64,000 bases of DNA from Tsukamurella pseudospumae (lineage in GTDB: Bacteria; Actinomycetota; Actinomycetes; Mycobacteriales; Mycobacteriaceae): positions 62,001 to 126,000 of the forward strand of contig NZ_LSRE01000001.1 of assembly GCF_001575205.1 (NCBI RefSeq), written 5' to 3'. Shown in pieces: positions 25,990 to 35,151 of the stretch. Made by a program: the position numbers and the translations under genes. Below the pieces are notes generated by a model. The model had not been told where the DNA came from. It saw only the letters and a program-made list of their open reading frames with translations, and ran no database searches. Positions within the stretch are counted from its first letter, which is position 1. Every line of letters starts with the position of its first letter.

Positions 25990-28900
25990 TCAGCGGTCCT
26001 CGAGGTCGCCCTCGGTCTCCAGATAGGTCTGCTGGAGGGCGGCGAGGGTCTCGGGGTCCGGGGATTTCCACAGCTCGCGCTGCGAGGCCTCGAGGAGCCG
26101 CTCGGCGATGCCGTGCAGGGCCCAGGGGTTGGACTCCTCCATGAACTTCCGGTTCTCCGGATCGAGGACGTAGTTCTCGGTGAGCTTCTCGTACATCCAG
26201 TCCGCCATGACACCGGCGGTGGCGTCGAAGCCGAACAGGTAGTCCACCGTCGCGGCCATCTCGAAGGCACCCTTGTAGCCGTGCCGCCGCATCGCCGCCA
26301 TCCACCGCGGATTCACGACGCGGGCGCGGAAGACGCGGTTGGTCTCCTCGCTGAGCGTGCGGGTCCGCACGGAGTCGGGTCGCGTCGAGTCGCCGACGTA
26401 CGCCTCCGGATCGGATCCGGTGAGGTGGCGGACCGTCGCGACCATGCCGCCGTGGTACTGGAAGTAGTCGTCGGAATCGGCGATGTCGTGCTCGCGGGTG
26501 TCGATGTTCTTGGCCGCCACCGCGATCCGGCGGTACGCTGTCCGCATGTCGTCGGCCGCCGGCGCGCCGTCGAGCCCGCGGCCGTAGGCGTACCCGCCCC
26601 ACGCCGTGTAGACCTCGGCGAGGTCGGCGTCGCTGCGCCAGTTCTTGGAGTCGATGAGCTGCAGCAGGCCCGCGCCGTAGGTACCGGGCTTGGAGCCGAA
26701 GACGCGCGTCGTCGCCCGTCGCGCATCCCCGTGCTCGGCCAACGCCGCACGGGTGTGCGCTGCGACGAAGTTCTCCTCATCCGACTCGTCCAGTGGGGCC
26801 ACCAGCTGGACGGCGTCGTCGAGCATGGCCACGACGTGCGGGAACGCGTCGCGGAAGAAGCCCGAGATCCGAACCGTGACGTCGATGCGCGGGCGACCCA
26901 GCTCCTCCAGGCCGATGACCTCCAGGCCGGAGACGCGGCGGGACTGCTCGTCCCAGACCGGGGTCACGCCGAGCAGCGCCAGCACCTCGGCGATGTCGTC
27001 GCCGGCGGTGCGCATCGCGGACGTGCCCCACACCGACAGGCCGACGGACTTCGGGTACTCACCGTGCTCGTCGTGGTAGCGCGAGACGAGCGAGGAGGCC
27101 AATTCCTGCCCCGTCGCCCAGGCGAGCCGTGAGGGCACGGCCTTGGGATCGACCGAGTAGAAGTTGCGCCCGGTGGGCAGCACGTTGATCAGGCCGCGCA
27201 GCGGCGAACCCGACGGTCCCGCGGGCACGAAGCCGCCGTCCAGGGCGCGCAGCACGTGGTCGATCTCGTCGCCCGTGCGACGCAGGCGCGGCACGATCTC
27301 GGTCGCCGCGAAGTCGAGGATCTTCGCCACCGCGGGGTCGTCCGTCAGCGCCGCCATGCCCGACGGTGCCCAGTCCACCGCCGCGGCGGCGACGACGAGC
27401 TCGCGGGCGCGGGCCTCGAACTCATCGGTTCGCGCCTTCGAAGCGGTCCCGTTCTCCTCCAGGCCCAGCGCCTCGCGCAGACCCGGCGTGTGCACCGCGC
27501 CCGCCCACATCTGCTTGGCCCGCAGCATCGCCAGCACGAGGTCCGTCTCGACCTCGCCGCCGGGCGCCCGACCCAGGATGTGCAGGCCGTCGCGGATCTG
27601 GACGTCCTTGATCTCGCACAGCCAGCCGTCGACGTGCAGGATCATGTCGTCGAAGGAGTCCTCGTCGGGCTGATCCGTGAGCCCGAGATCATGGTCGAGC
27701 TTCGCGGCCTGCAGCAGCGTCCAGATCTGCTGCCGGATCATCGGCAGCTTCGCCGGGTCCAGGCTCGCGACGTTGGCGTACTCGTCGAGGTGCTGCTCGA
27801 GGCGGGCGATGTCGCCGTAGCTCTCGGCCCGGGCCATCGGCGGGATCAGGTGGTCGACCAGCACGGCGTGGGCGCGACGCTTGGCCTGCGTCCCCTCCCC
27901 CGGGTCGTTGACGAGGAACGGGTAGATCAGGGGCAGGTCGCCGAGCGCGGCGTCGGTGCCGCACGCGGCGGACATGCCGAGCGTCTTGCCGGGCAGCCAT
28001 TCGAGGTTGCCGTGCTTGCCGAGGTGGATCACCGCGTCGGCGCCGAAGCCGTTCTCGCGGTCCGCGACCCAGCGGTAGCTGGCCAGGTAGTGGTGGCTCG
28101 GCGGCAGGTCCGGATCATGGTAGATCGCCACGGGGTTCTCGCCGAACCCGCGGGGCGGCTGGACCATCACCGTGAGGTTGCCGAACCGCAGCGCGGCGAT
28201 CGCGATGTCGCCGGAGCCCGTCGTGAACAGCGCGCCGGGCGCCTCGCCCCAGTGCTCGGTCACGGCGTCGCGCAGTTCCAGCGGGAGCGTGGCGAACCAG
28301 GCGCGGTAGGTCTCGGGGTCGACGGTGACCTCACTCCCGTCGAGCCGCTCGGCGGAGAGCCAGTCGGGGTCCTGTCCGCCGCGGGCGATGACGGCGTGGA
28401 TGAACGCGTCGGAGTCGTCCGCCTCCAATCCTGGAATCGCGGACGGCTCGCCGATGTCGTAGCCCGCCTGCGCGAATCGACGGATCAACTCCAGAGCCGA
28501 CTGCGGCGTGTCCAGGCCGACGGCGTTGCCGATCCGGGCGTGCTTGGTCGGGTAGGCCGACAGCATGAGCGCGATCCGTTTCTCGCCGTTCGGGATCGAG
28601 CGCAGCCGCGCGTGGCGCAGGGCCAGGCCCGCGACGCGGCCGGCGCGCTCGGCGTCGGGCACGTAGGACGGGAGGCCGTCGTCGCCGATCTCCTTGAAGG
28701 AGAAGGGCACGGTGATGATGCGGCCGTCGAACTCGGGGATCGCGACCTGCGTCGCGACGTCGAGCGGGCTGAGGCCGTCGTCGCTGGACTCCCACTGCTC
28801 GCGGGAGGTGGTCAGCGCCAGCGCCTGCAGGATCGGGATGTCGAGGGCGGCGAGCCGACCCACGTCCCACGACTCGTCGTCACCGCCCGCGGCCGCACCG

Positions 28901-29559
28901 GCCGCGTTGACACCGCCCGCGGCGAGCACCGTCACGACCAGCGCGTCGAGGGTCGCGAGTTCGGTGAACAGCGCGTCGTCGGCGGCGCGCAGGGAGGCAC
29001 AGAAGATCGGCACGGCCGTGCCGCCGCGCGACTCGATCGCCGCGGCGAGCGCGTCGATGTAGGCGGTGTTCCCGGCCAGGTGCTGGGCCCGGTAGTAGAG
29101 CACGCCCACGCGCGGCCCGGCGGAGACGGCCGGTCGAGGGACGATGCCCCACTGCGGCGCGGTCACCGGTGGCTCGAAGCCCTCACCGGCCAACAGGACG
29201 GTGTCCGAGAGGAAGTTGTACAGCTGTGCCAGATTCTCGGGACCGCCCTCGGCCAGGTAGGCGTGCGCCTGCGTGGCGACGCCGGCGGCCACCGTCGAGG
29301 CCTCCATGAGGTCGGCATCGGGCGACTGCTCCCCCGAGACCACGACCACCGGCTTGCCGCTCGCGGCGAGGGCGTCGAGCCCGTTCTCCCAATAGCGGCG
29401 GCCGCCGAGGATGCGCACGACGACGATGTCGGCACCGTCGAGCAGGCCGGGCAGGTCGAGGTCGACGCTGATACGTGCGGGATTCGCCCAGCGGTAGTCG
29501 GCGCCACTCGCCTTCGCGCTCAACAGATCGGTGTCGGACGTCGACAGCAACAGGATCAT
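25990..29559 (-). CDS. cobN: Cobaltochelatase subunit CobN
   Basis: 1189 residues, the usual length for the large subunit of the aerobic cobalt chelatase, which inserts Co(II) into hydrogenobyrinic acid a,c-diamide with CobS and CobT (not in window). Family markers: DLLSAKASGADYRWANPARI at the start, PVAIYHDPDLPPSHHYLASY, HLGKHGNLEWLPGKTLGMS, LINVLPTGRNFYSVDPKAVPS and WGTSAMRTAGDDIAEVLALLG. No cobalamin riboswitch was seen in the 49-base gap upstream. Confidence 0.96.
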   Translation of the reverse strand: MILLLSTSDTDLLSAKASGADYRWANPARISVDLDLPGLLDGADIVVVRILGGRRYWENGLDALAASGKPVVVVSGEQSPDADLMEASTVAAGVATQAHAYLAEGGPENLAQLYNFLSDTVLLAGEGFEPPVTAPQWGIVPRPAVSAGPRVGVLYYRAQHLAGNTAYIDALAAAIESRGGTAVPIFCASLRAADDALFTELATLDALVVTVLAAGGVNAAGAAAGGDDESWDVGRLAALDIPILQALALTTSREQWESSDDGLSPLDVATQVAIPEFDGRIITVPFSFKEIGDDGLPSYVPDAERAGRVAGLALRHARLRSIPNGEKRIALMLSAYPTKHARIGNAVGLDTPQSALELIRRFAQAGYDIGEPSAIPGLEADDSDAFIHAVIARGGQDPDWLSAERLDGSEVTVDPETYRAWFATLPLELRDAVTEHWGEAPGALFTTGSGDIAIAALRFGNLTVMVQPPRGFGENPVAIYHDPDLPPSHHYLASYRWVADRENGFGADAVIHLGKHGNLEWLPGKTLGMSAACGTDAALGDLPLIYPFLVNDPGEGTQAKRRAHAVLVDHLIPPMARAESYGDIARLEQHLDEYANVASLDPAKLPMIRQQIWTLLQAAKLDHDLGLTDQPDEDSFDDMILHVDGWLCEIKDVQIRDGLHILGRAPGGEVETDLVLAMLRAKQMWAGAVHTPGLREALGLEENGTASKARTDEFEARARELVVAAAAVDWAPSGMAALTDDPAVAKILDFAATEIVPRLRRTGDEIDHVLRALDGGFVPAGPSGSPLRGLINVLPTGRNFYSVDPKAVPSRLAWATGQELASSLVSRYHDEHGEYPKSVGLSVWGTSAMRTAGDDIAEVLALLGVTPVWDEQSRRVSGLEVIGLEELGRPRIDVTVRISGFFRDAFPHVVAMLDDAVQLVAPLDESDEENFVAAHTRAALAEHGDARRATTRVFGSKPGTYGAGLLQLIDSKNWRSDADLAEVYTAWGGYAYGRGLDGAPAADDMRTAYRRIAVAAKNIDTREHDIADSDDYFQYHGGMVATVRHLTGSDPEAYVGDSTRPDSVRTRTLSEETNRVFRARVVNPRWMAAMRRHGYKGAFEMAATVDYLFGFDATAGVMADWMYEKLTENYVLDPENRKFMEESNPWALHGIAERLLEASQRELWKSPDPETLAALQQTYLETEGDLEDR

Positions 29560-29608
29560 GTAGGCGACCCTATGTCACCGCCTCCGGTCACCGTCCGGGC
29601 AGGCGCGG

Positions 29609-30085
29609 TCAGAGCACGGCGCCGTGCATGATCACCGCCGCGGAGGCGTCCCCGATGTCCGGTACGTCGGCGTCGGCGGCGTAGGCGACGGTGCTGGCCG
29701 TCTCGATCCGGACCCCGTCGGAGGTGGACACGACACAGTCGACCTCGAACAGATCGATGCCCGCTTTCGTGATCCGGTCGGTGATCCGCGCGCCGAGGGA
29801 GACCACGTCGCCGATGCGGAGCGGCACGAGCTGCCGGACGGTCTGCGCCACGTGGAGCACGCGGCTCAGGTCGAAGTCCTCGATCACGTCGGCCATGAGC
29901 TTCGCGGCCGCCTTGAACACCGGGTCGGCGACGATGAGCGGCGGCACGGGCGTGTCGTGCGCGATCACCCGACTGTTCGCGTATGCCACGTGCGGCGACC
30001 GGGTGGCGCGGGCGTAGGCCCGTACGCCCTCTGAGTCGACCGCGTAGCAGTCGTCGAGCCAGAGGGTGTAGTCGCCACGAGTCAT
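29609..30085 (-). CDS. Hot-dog-fold protein (FAS1-like/MaoC dehydratase type)
   Basis: 158 residues from an ATG overlapping the TetR stop (ATGA). The pattern ADPVFKAAAKLM...DFDLSRVLHVAQTVRQLVPLRIGDVVSLGARITDRITKAGIDLFEVDCVV resembles the N-terminal half of FAS1-like 3-hydroxyacyl dehydratases such as HadA/HadC. The hydratase catalytic Asp/His pair typical of the MaoC half is not evident, so it may need a partner or act as a thioesterase. Coupling to the regulator suggests fatty-acyl metabolism with the divergent fabH. Confidence 0.6.
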   Translation of the reverse strand: MTRGDYTLWLDDCYAVDSEGVRAYARATRSPHVAYANSRVIAHDTPVPPLIVADPVFKAAAKLMADVIEDFDLSRVLHVAQTVRQLVPLRIGDVVSLGARITDRITKAGIDLFEVDCVVSTSDGVRIETASTVAYAADADVPDIGDASAAVIMHGAVL

Positions 30086-30699
30086 TCGGCGACTGTAGCG
30101 CCCCGCACCGCGTCCGGACGGGCCATCGTCAGGTCGAGCAGCGCCGTCATGGACAGGTAGACGTCCGTGAGCGGGTAGATGTCGCGGGCGGCCCGGGCGC
30201 GTGCGACGGCGCCCTCGATCGAGCTCATGAACACCGACGCGAAGACGAGGGCGGCCTGCTCCTCGACGCCGTAGTCCACGAGTGCCGTGGCGAAGCGGCG
30301 TTCGCACTCCGTGTACGCGGCGGTGGCCGCGTCCTGGACCCGGGGCGCACCGTCGGCCAATGCGGCCGCGAGGAGGGGGCACCCGACCTGGAACTCGGAG
30401 CGCACGAGGACGCGCTTCCACAGCTCGATGAACCGGCCGATCCACTCGTGCGGCTCCCCCTTGCTGGTGGCGGCGTCGATGTAGCGCAACAGCCGCCGTC
30501 CGGCGAGCGAGGTGGAGGCCTCCACGAGTTCGGCCTTACCGCCCGGGAAGTACTGGTAGAGCGAGTTCTTCGACGCCTGCGACTGCGCCGTCAACTCGGC
30601 GAGCCCGGCGTCCGCGAAGCCGTGGCGGCCCACCAGGTTCAGGGCGGTGTTGACGAGGCGGACCCGGGGACGCGGGCGCGGCTTCGGGGCGGTCGACAT
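30082..30699 (-). CDS. TetR-family transcriptional regulator
   Basis: 205 residues from ATG 30699, with GGAGGAG upstream; a longer frame to 30762 runs into the promoter. The N-terminal HTH is VNTALNLVGRHGFADAGLAELTAQSQASKNSLYQYFPGGK in layout, a standard TetR fold, and the rest is a ligand-binding helical domain. Two TGAACC...GGTTCA palindromes between it and fabH are the likely operators, so it probably represses itself, the hot-dog gene and fabH. Confidence 0.9.
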   Translation of the reverse strand: MSTAPKPRPRPRVRLVNTALNLVGRHGFADAGLAELTAQSQASKNSLYQYFPGGKAELVEASTSLAGRRLLRYIDAATSKGEPHEWIGRFIELWKRVLVRSEFQVGCPLLAAALADGAPRVQDAATAAYTECERRFATALVDYGVEEQAALVFASVFMSSIEGAVARARAARDIYPLTDVYLSMTALLDLTMARPDAVRGATVAE

Positions 30700-30782
30700 C
30701 GGGCGCGATCTCTCCTCCGGGCGATGAGTGAACAACGAATCGCTGTTGACGAATGTTGCCACACGGTGTGGCGGCGCTTGTT

Positions 30783-30834
30783 TGAACCGCTCGGTTCATG
30801 TTACCAATGACGGGTCGATGAACCGAATGGTTCA
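30783..30834. promoter_or_regulatory. Two TetR-type operators between the regulator and fabH
   Basis: TGAACCGCTCGGTTCA (30783-30798) is a perfect palindrome. TGAACCGAATGGTTCA (30819-30834) keeps the arms with a GAAT centre and is extended by GA/TC on each side. Their centres are 36 bp apart. They share TGAACC-N4-GGTTCA and sit between the two divergent start codons. Confidence 0.8.
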
Positions 30835-30869
30835 TCTGCGCCATCCCCCTCGAACGGAGTCGTACACGC

Positions 30870-31934
30870 ATGACCGCCCCCGCCCGGATCGCCCCTCCCG
30901 CCCCCGCTGAGCAGTCGAACGTCAGCTACCTCGGGATCGGCGCCTACCGTCCGCGGCGCGTCGTGCCGAACTCCGAGATCGTCGACAAGATCGAATCCAG
31001 CGACGAGTGGATCAAGACCCGCTCGGGCATCGAGTCGCGGCACTTCGCCGAGGACGACGAGACCATCCTGGAGATGTCGGTCAAGGCCGCCGAGCGCGCC
31101 GTGAAGGCCTCCGGCATCGACCCGGAGCAGATCGACTGCGTCATCTCCGCCACCAACACGCGCCTCGAGCTCGGGCCCTCGCTCGCGCCGCAGATCGCGA
31201 AGGCGCTGGGCAAGGTCGGGATCCCCGCCTTCGACATCACGGCCGGTTGCTCGGGCTTCACCACCGCCGCCGCCGTCGGCGTCGACCTGATCCGCGCGGG
31301 CACGGCCAAGTACGTCGTGGTCGTGGGCGTCGAGCGCCTGTCGGACCTCATCTCGCCCGAGGACCGCACCTGCGCGTTCATCTTCGCCGACGGTGCCGGC
31401 GCCGCCGTGCTCGGACCGTCCGACGAAGTGGGTGTCTCCCAGGTCTCGTGGGGCGCCGACGGCGACTTCACCACCGCGATCTACCAGGACAAGGACTTCG
31501 GCACCTACTTCGACGAGGTGCACGCCTTCCGCGACGACACCTCGACCGAGGCGCCCGTCCGCCCGTTCCTGCGGATGGAGGGCCGCAAGGTCTTCCGCTG
31601 GGCCGCCACCGCGCTGCTCCCCGCGTGCCAGGAGGCGCTCAAGGTGGCCGGCCTGACGTCGAAGGACATCGACGTCTTCGTGCCGCACCAGGCTAACCTC
31701 CGCATCACGCAGGTGCTCATCAAGGCGCTCGAGCTGCGCGACGACTGCGTCGTCGCCGAAGACATCGTGACCACCGGCAACACCTCCGCGGCGTCGATCC
31801 CGCTCGCCATCGAGGAGCTGCTGCGCACCGGCAAGGCCAAGCCCGGGCAGACCGCCCTCGTCATGGCCTTCGGTTCGGGCCTCGCCTACGCCGGCCATGT
31901 CATCACGCTGCCGCCGGTGCACGTCGAGGACTGA
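30870..31934 (+). CDS. fabH: 3-oxoacyl-ACP synthase III (FabH)
   Basis: 354 residues. The catalytic triad is visible: Cys in DITAGCSGF near residue 126, His in VPHQANLRI near 272 and Asn in TTGNTSAASIP near 304. FabH condenses acyl-CoA with malonyl-ACP; in Mycobacteriales it links FAS-I products to FAS-II for mycolic acids. It may be the main enzyme or a second copy used under the TetR regulator. Its stop forms CTGA with a possible cobG start. Confidence 0.93.
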   Translation: MTAPARIAPPAPAEQSNVSYLGIGAYRPRRVVPNSEIVDKIESSDEWIKTRSGIESRHFAEDDETILEMSVKAAERAVKASGIDPEQIDCVISATNTRLELGPSLAPQIAKALGKVGIPAFDITAGCSGFTTAAAVGVDLIRAGTAKYVVVVGVERLSDLISPEDRTCAFIFADGAGAAVLGPSDEVGVSQVSWGADGDFTTAIYQDKDFGTYFDEVHAFRDDTSTEAPVRPFLRMEGRKVFRWAATALLPACQEALKVAGLTSKDIDVFVPHQANLRITQVLIKALELRDDCVVAEDIVTTGNTSAASIPLAIEELLRTGKAKPGQTALVMAFGSGLAYAGHVITLPPVHVED

Positions 31935-32995
31935 TCGCCCTGCCGCCGAAGGAACCCGACGCCTGCCCGGGCGTGCTCAGGCCGCACTCGGCGGCCGACG
32001 GTGCGCTCGTGCGGGTGCGCCTGCCCGGCGGCCGGATCTCCCCCGCCGCGCTGCAGGAACTCGCGGAGCTCGCCGGTGAGAACGCGCTCGAACTGACCTC
32101 GCGCGGCAACGTTCAGCTGCGCGGCGTCGTCGATCTCGACGCCGCGCGGGAGCGCCTCATGGCCACCGGGCTGCTTCCGTCCGACAGTCACGAGCGGGTG
32201 CGCAACATCGTCGCCTCTCCCCTGTCGTCCGACGTGCGCGACACGGCCGCGCGACTCGACGAGGCGCTGCAGGCCCGCCCCGAGCTCGCAGAGCTCCCGG
32301 GCCGCTTCCTGTTCGCCCTCGACGACGGGACCGGCGATGTCGCCGCGCTGGCCGCGGACGCCGAAATCCGCGACGGAGTGGTGCACCTGGACGGCCACCC
32401 GACCGACCTGCCCGCCACCGCCCCGCACCTGCTGGACGCAGCGCAGGCCTTCCTGGACGTGCGGGCCGATGAATGGCGCATCCGGGACCTGCCCGACGGT
32501 GCCCGGCGCATCGCTCGGGCCCTGGGCGGCCGCGTGACGGGGCCCCGGGACGTCCCCGAGCCGCCGAACCCGCCGCCCGTCGGATGGTTCGACCAGGCGG
32601 ACGGGACCGTCGTGCTCGGGGCCGGCGTCCCCCTGGGCCGCCTCGATCCGCGCACCGCGCAGTTCGTGGCCGCGGTCGACCATCCGATCACGATCACGCC
32701 GTGGCGGACCCTGTACCTTCACGGCCTCGACGAGGGCGCGGCGGAGACCGTGGTCCGGGTGCTCGCCCCGAGGGGCCTGATCTTCGACGCGAACTCACCA
32801 TTGCTGCGAGTCAGCGCCTGCGTCGGTGATCACGGGTGCGCCCGGGCACAGGGCGACGCGCTGGCGCACGCCGCGGAATTGGCGGGCACGATCGGCGACG
32901 ACGAACGCGTCCACGTCGTGGCCTGCGCACGCGGGTGCGGCGCACCGTCGGGCGAACACCGACGGGTGGTCGTGCGCGACGGGGCCGACGACTAG
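31931..32995 (+). CDS. cobG: Precorrin-3B synthase CobG
   Basis: About 354 residues if initiated at CTG 31931, which overlaps the fabH stop as CTGA; the first standard start, GTG 31973, would lose the DACPG segment that is conserved in CobG and sulfite/nitrite reductase-like domains. Markers: RVRLPGGRISPAALQELAEL, LTSRGNVQLRG, and the C-terminal cluster cysteines in ACVGDHGCARAQGD and ACARGCGAPSGEH. CobG hydroxylates precorrin-3A with oxygen to form the ring-contraction substrate, so the pathway is the aerobic one. Confidence 0.9.
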   Translation: MIALPPKEPDACPGVLRPHSAADGALVRVRLPGGRISPAALQELAELAGENALELTSRGNVQLRGVVDLDAARERLMATGLLPSDSHERVRNIVASPLSSDVRDTAARLDEALQARPELAELPGRFLFALDDGTGDVAALAADAEIRDGVVHLDGHPTDLPATAPHLLDAAQAFLDVRADEWRIRDLPDGARRIARALGGRVTGPRDVPEPPNPPPVGWFDQADGTVVLGAGVPLGRLDPRTAQFVAAVDHPITITPWRTLYLHGLDEGAAETVVRVLAPRGLIFDANSPLLRVSACVGDHGCARAQGDALAHAAELAGTIGDDERVHVVACARGCGAPSGEHRRVVVRDGADD

Positions 32996-33004
32996 GCTTC
33001 CCGG

Positions 33005-33640
33005 GTGCACGACTACCTCACCGACGGCGCCGAGATCTATCGGCGATCGTTCGCCACGATCCGCGCGGAATCCGATCTCTCCGGCCTGTCCGGCGCCGCG
33101 GAGACGGTGGCGGTCCGCATGATCCACGCCGCGGGCCAGACCGATCTCGCGCGCGACATCCGCGTCTCCGACGGTGCCGTCGCGGCCGGTCGCGAAGCCC
33201 TCCGCTCCGGCGCGCCCATCCTCACCGACGCGAACATGGTGGCGCACGGCGTGACCCGCACGCGTCTTCCCACCGACAACGCGGTCACCTGCCTGCTGCG
33301 CGACCCGCGCGTGCCGGACCTGGCCGCCGAGCTGGGCACGACGCGCAGCGCTGCGGCCGTCCAGCTGTGGGGCGAGCGGCTCGACGGTGCCGTGGTCGCC
33401 ATCGGTAACGCCCCGACGGCCCTGTTCCACCTGCTGGATCTGCTGGCTGCGGGAGCCCCGAAACCCGCGGTGGTGGTGGGCATCCCGGTCGGGTTCATCG
33501 GCGCCGCCGAATCCAAGGACGCGCTCGTCGCCGAGGCGGAGGATCTCGGCGTCGAGTACATCACCGTGCTGGGCCGCCGCGGCGGCAGCGCGATCACGGC
33601 CGCCGCGCTCAACGCGCTGGCGCGGGAGGAGGAGCTGTGA
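33005..33640 (+). CDS. cobH: Precorrin-8X methylmutase CobH
   Basis: 211 residues from GTG 33005. The family pattern is clear: EIYRRSFATIRAESDL, VRMIHAAGQTDL with the catalytic histidine, APILTDANMVAHGVTR, AIGNAPTALFHLLDLL and GIPVGFIGAAESKDAL. It moves a methyl group from C-11 to C-12 to give hydrogenobyrinic acid. Nine bases after cobG, and its stop overlaps the cobIJ start as GTGA. Confidence 0.96.
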   Translation: MHDYLTDGAEIYRRSFATIRAESDLSGLSGAAETVAVRMIHAAGQTDLARDIRVSDGAVAAGREALRSGAPILTDANMVAHGVTRTRLPTDNAVTCLLRDPRVPDLAAELGTTRSAAAVQLWGERLDGAVVAIGNAPTALFHLLDLLAAGAPKPAVVVGIPVGFIGAAESKDALVAEAEDLGVEYITVLGRRGGSAITAAALNALAREEEL

Positions 33641-35115
33641 CGGGGATCCTGTACGGCGTGGGCGTGGGCCCCGGCGACCCCGAGCTGGTCACCGTCAAGG
33701 CGGCGCGGCTCATCTCCGAGGCCGACGTGGTGGCCTATCACAGTGCGCGGCACGGCCGTTCGAACGCGCGGGCCTGCGCGGCGCCGTACCTGCGTGAGGG
33801 GCAGATCGAGATCCGGCTCATGTACCCGGTGACCACCGAGACCACCGATCACCCCGGCGGCTACCGCGGCGCGCTGGAGGACTTCTACGCCCAGGCCGCC
33901 GAGCAGCTCGCCGAGCACCTCACCGCCGGACGGAAGGTCGCCCTCCTCGCCGAGGGCGACCCGATGTTCTACAGCTCGTACATGCACATGCACAAGCGGC
34001 TCCGGGACAGGTTCGAGTGTCTCATCGTGCCCGGCGTGACCTCGGTGAGCGCCGCCGCGGCGGCGACGGGCGTCCCGCTCGTGGAGGCCGACGAGGTGCT
34101 CACCGTGCTGCCCGGAACCCTGCCCGAACCCGAGCTGCGTCGCCGGCTCGCCGATACCGACGCCGCCGCGATCATGAAGCTGGGCCGGACCTTCCCCACG
34201 GTCGACGGTGCGCTGCACGCCGCGGGCCGCGCCGACGCGGCCTGGTACGTCGAGCGCGCGAGCCGCGCCGACGAACGGGTCCTCGCACTCGGCGACGTGA
34301 GCGCCGCCGACGTGCCGTACTTCGCGACGGTGCTCGTGCCCGGGCGGATCAACGCGCCGGGCGCACCGTCGACCGCGCGCGGCGAGGTCGTCGTCGTGGG
34401 ACTGGGACCCGGCGACGAGGCGTGGACCACCCCGGAGGTCCGGCACGAGCTGGCCGAGGCCACGGACATCGTCGGCTATCAGACCTACACGGACCGGGTG
34501 CGGCCCGGCCCCGGCCAGCGGGTGCACGCCTCCGACAACCGGGTCGAGGCGGAGCGGGCCCGGCACGCATTGTCGTTGGCCGCGAACGGCGCCCGGGTGG
34601 CGGTGGTGAGCTCCGGCGACCCCGGTGTCTTCGCGATGGCCTCCGCCGTCGCGGAGGTCGCCGCGGACCCCGACTTCCACGACGTGCCCGTGCGCGTCCT
34701 CCCCGGGATGACGGCGGCGAACGCCGTCGCCAGCCGAGTCGGCGCTCCTCTGGGCCACGACTACGCCGCGATCTCGCTGTCCGACTACCTCAAGCCCTGG
34801 GAGGTCATCGAGCAACGGCTGCGCGCCGTGGCGAGCGCGGATCTCGCCCTCGCCGTGTACAACCCCGCCTCGAAGACCCGGCGCGAGCAGCTGGTCCGGA
34901 TGCGGGAGGTCCTGCTCGAGGTCCGCGCGCCCGAGACCGTCGTGGTGATCGGCCGCGCCGTCGGCTCGCCGGAGGAGACGCTGACGGTGACCACTCTGGG
35001 CGAGCTCGACCCGGAGCAGGTCGACATGCGGTGCCTGCTCATCGTCGGGTCCTCGCGCACCGAGGTCACCGACCGCGCCGCCGGCCGGATCGTGCACACG
35101 CCGCGCAGGTACTGA
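33637..35115 (+). CDS. cobIJ: Fused CobI-CobJ methyltransferase
   Basis: 492 residues in two SAM-dependent tetrapyrrole methyltransferase domains. Residues 1-240 are CobI (GVGVGPGDPELVTVKAARLI; AEGDPMFYSSYMHMHKRL), the precorrin-2 C20 methyltransferase. Residues 248-492 are CobJ (VVVVGLGPGDEAWTTPEVRH; VSSGDPGVFAMASAVAEV; YNPASKTRREQLVRMREVL), the precorrin-3B C17 methyltransferase that contracts the ring. The fusion is the normal state in mycobacteria. Confidence 0.95.
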   Translation: MTGILYGVGVGPGDPELVTVKAARLISEADVVAYHSARHGRSNARACAAPYLREGQIEIRLMYPVTTETTDHPGGYRGALEDFYAQAAEQLAEHLTAGRKVALLAEGDPMFYSSYMHMHKRLRDRFECLIVPGVTSVSAAAAATGVPLVEADEVLTVLPGTLPEPELRRRLADTDAAAIMKLGRTFPTVDGALHAAGRADAAWYVERASRADERVLALGDVSAADVPYFATVLVPGRINAPGAPSTARGEVVVVGLGPGDEAWTTPEVRHELAEATDIVGYQTYTDRVRPGPGQRVHASDNRVEAERARHALSLAANGARVAVVSSGDPGVFAMASAVAEVAADPDFHDVPVRVLPGMTAANAVASRVGAPLGHDYAAISLSDYLKPWEVIEQRLRAVASADLALAVYNPASKTRREQLVRMREVLLEVRAPETVVVIGRAVGSPEETLTVTTLGELDPEQVDMRCLLIVGSSRTEVTDRAAGRIVHTPRRY

Positions 35116-35128
35116 CGCCGGGCCGGCA

Positions 35129-35150
35129 GGTCCGCCGGCGATGGCGGACC
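35129..35150. terminator. Bidirectional stem-loop between convergent genes
   Basis: GGTCCGCC and GGCGGACC pair around GGCGAT, 14 bases after the cobIJ stop and one base from the stop of the opposite gene. No T-run. Confidence 0.6.
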
Positions 35151-35151
35151 G

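Noticed and set aside
29560-29608. Cobalamin riboswitch before cobN
   Set aside because: The gap is only 49 bases, too short for the aptamer; no B12-box-like sequence was seen before cobG or cobL either.
27256-29631. 791-residue plus-strand open frame opposite cobN
   Set aside because: Antisense shadow; cobN on the other strand has every family motif.
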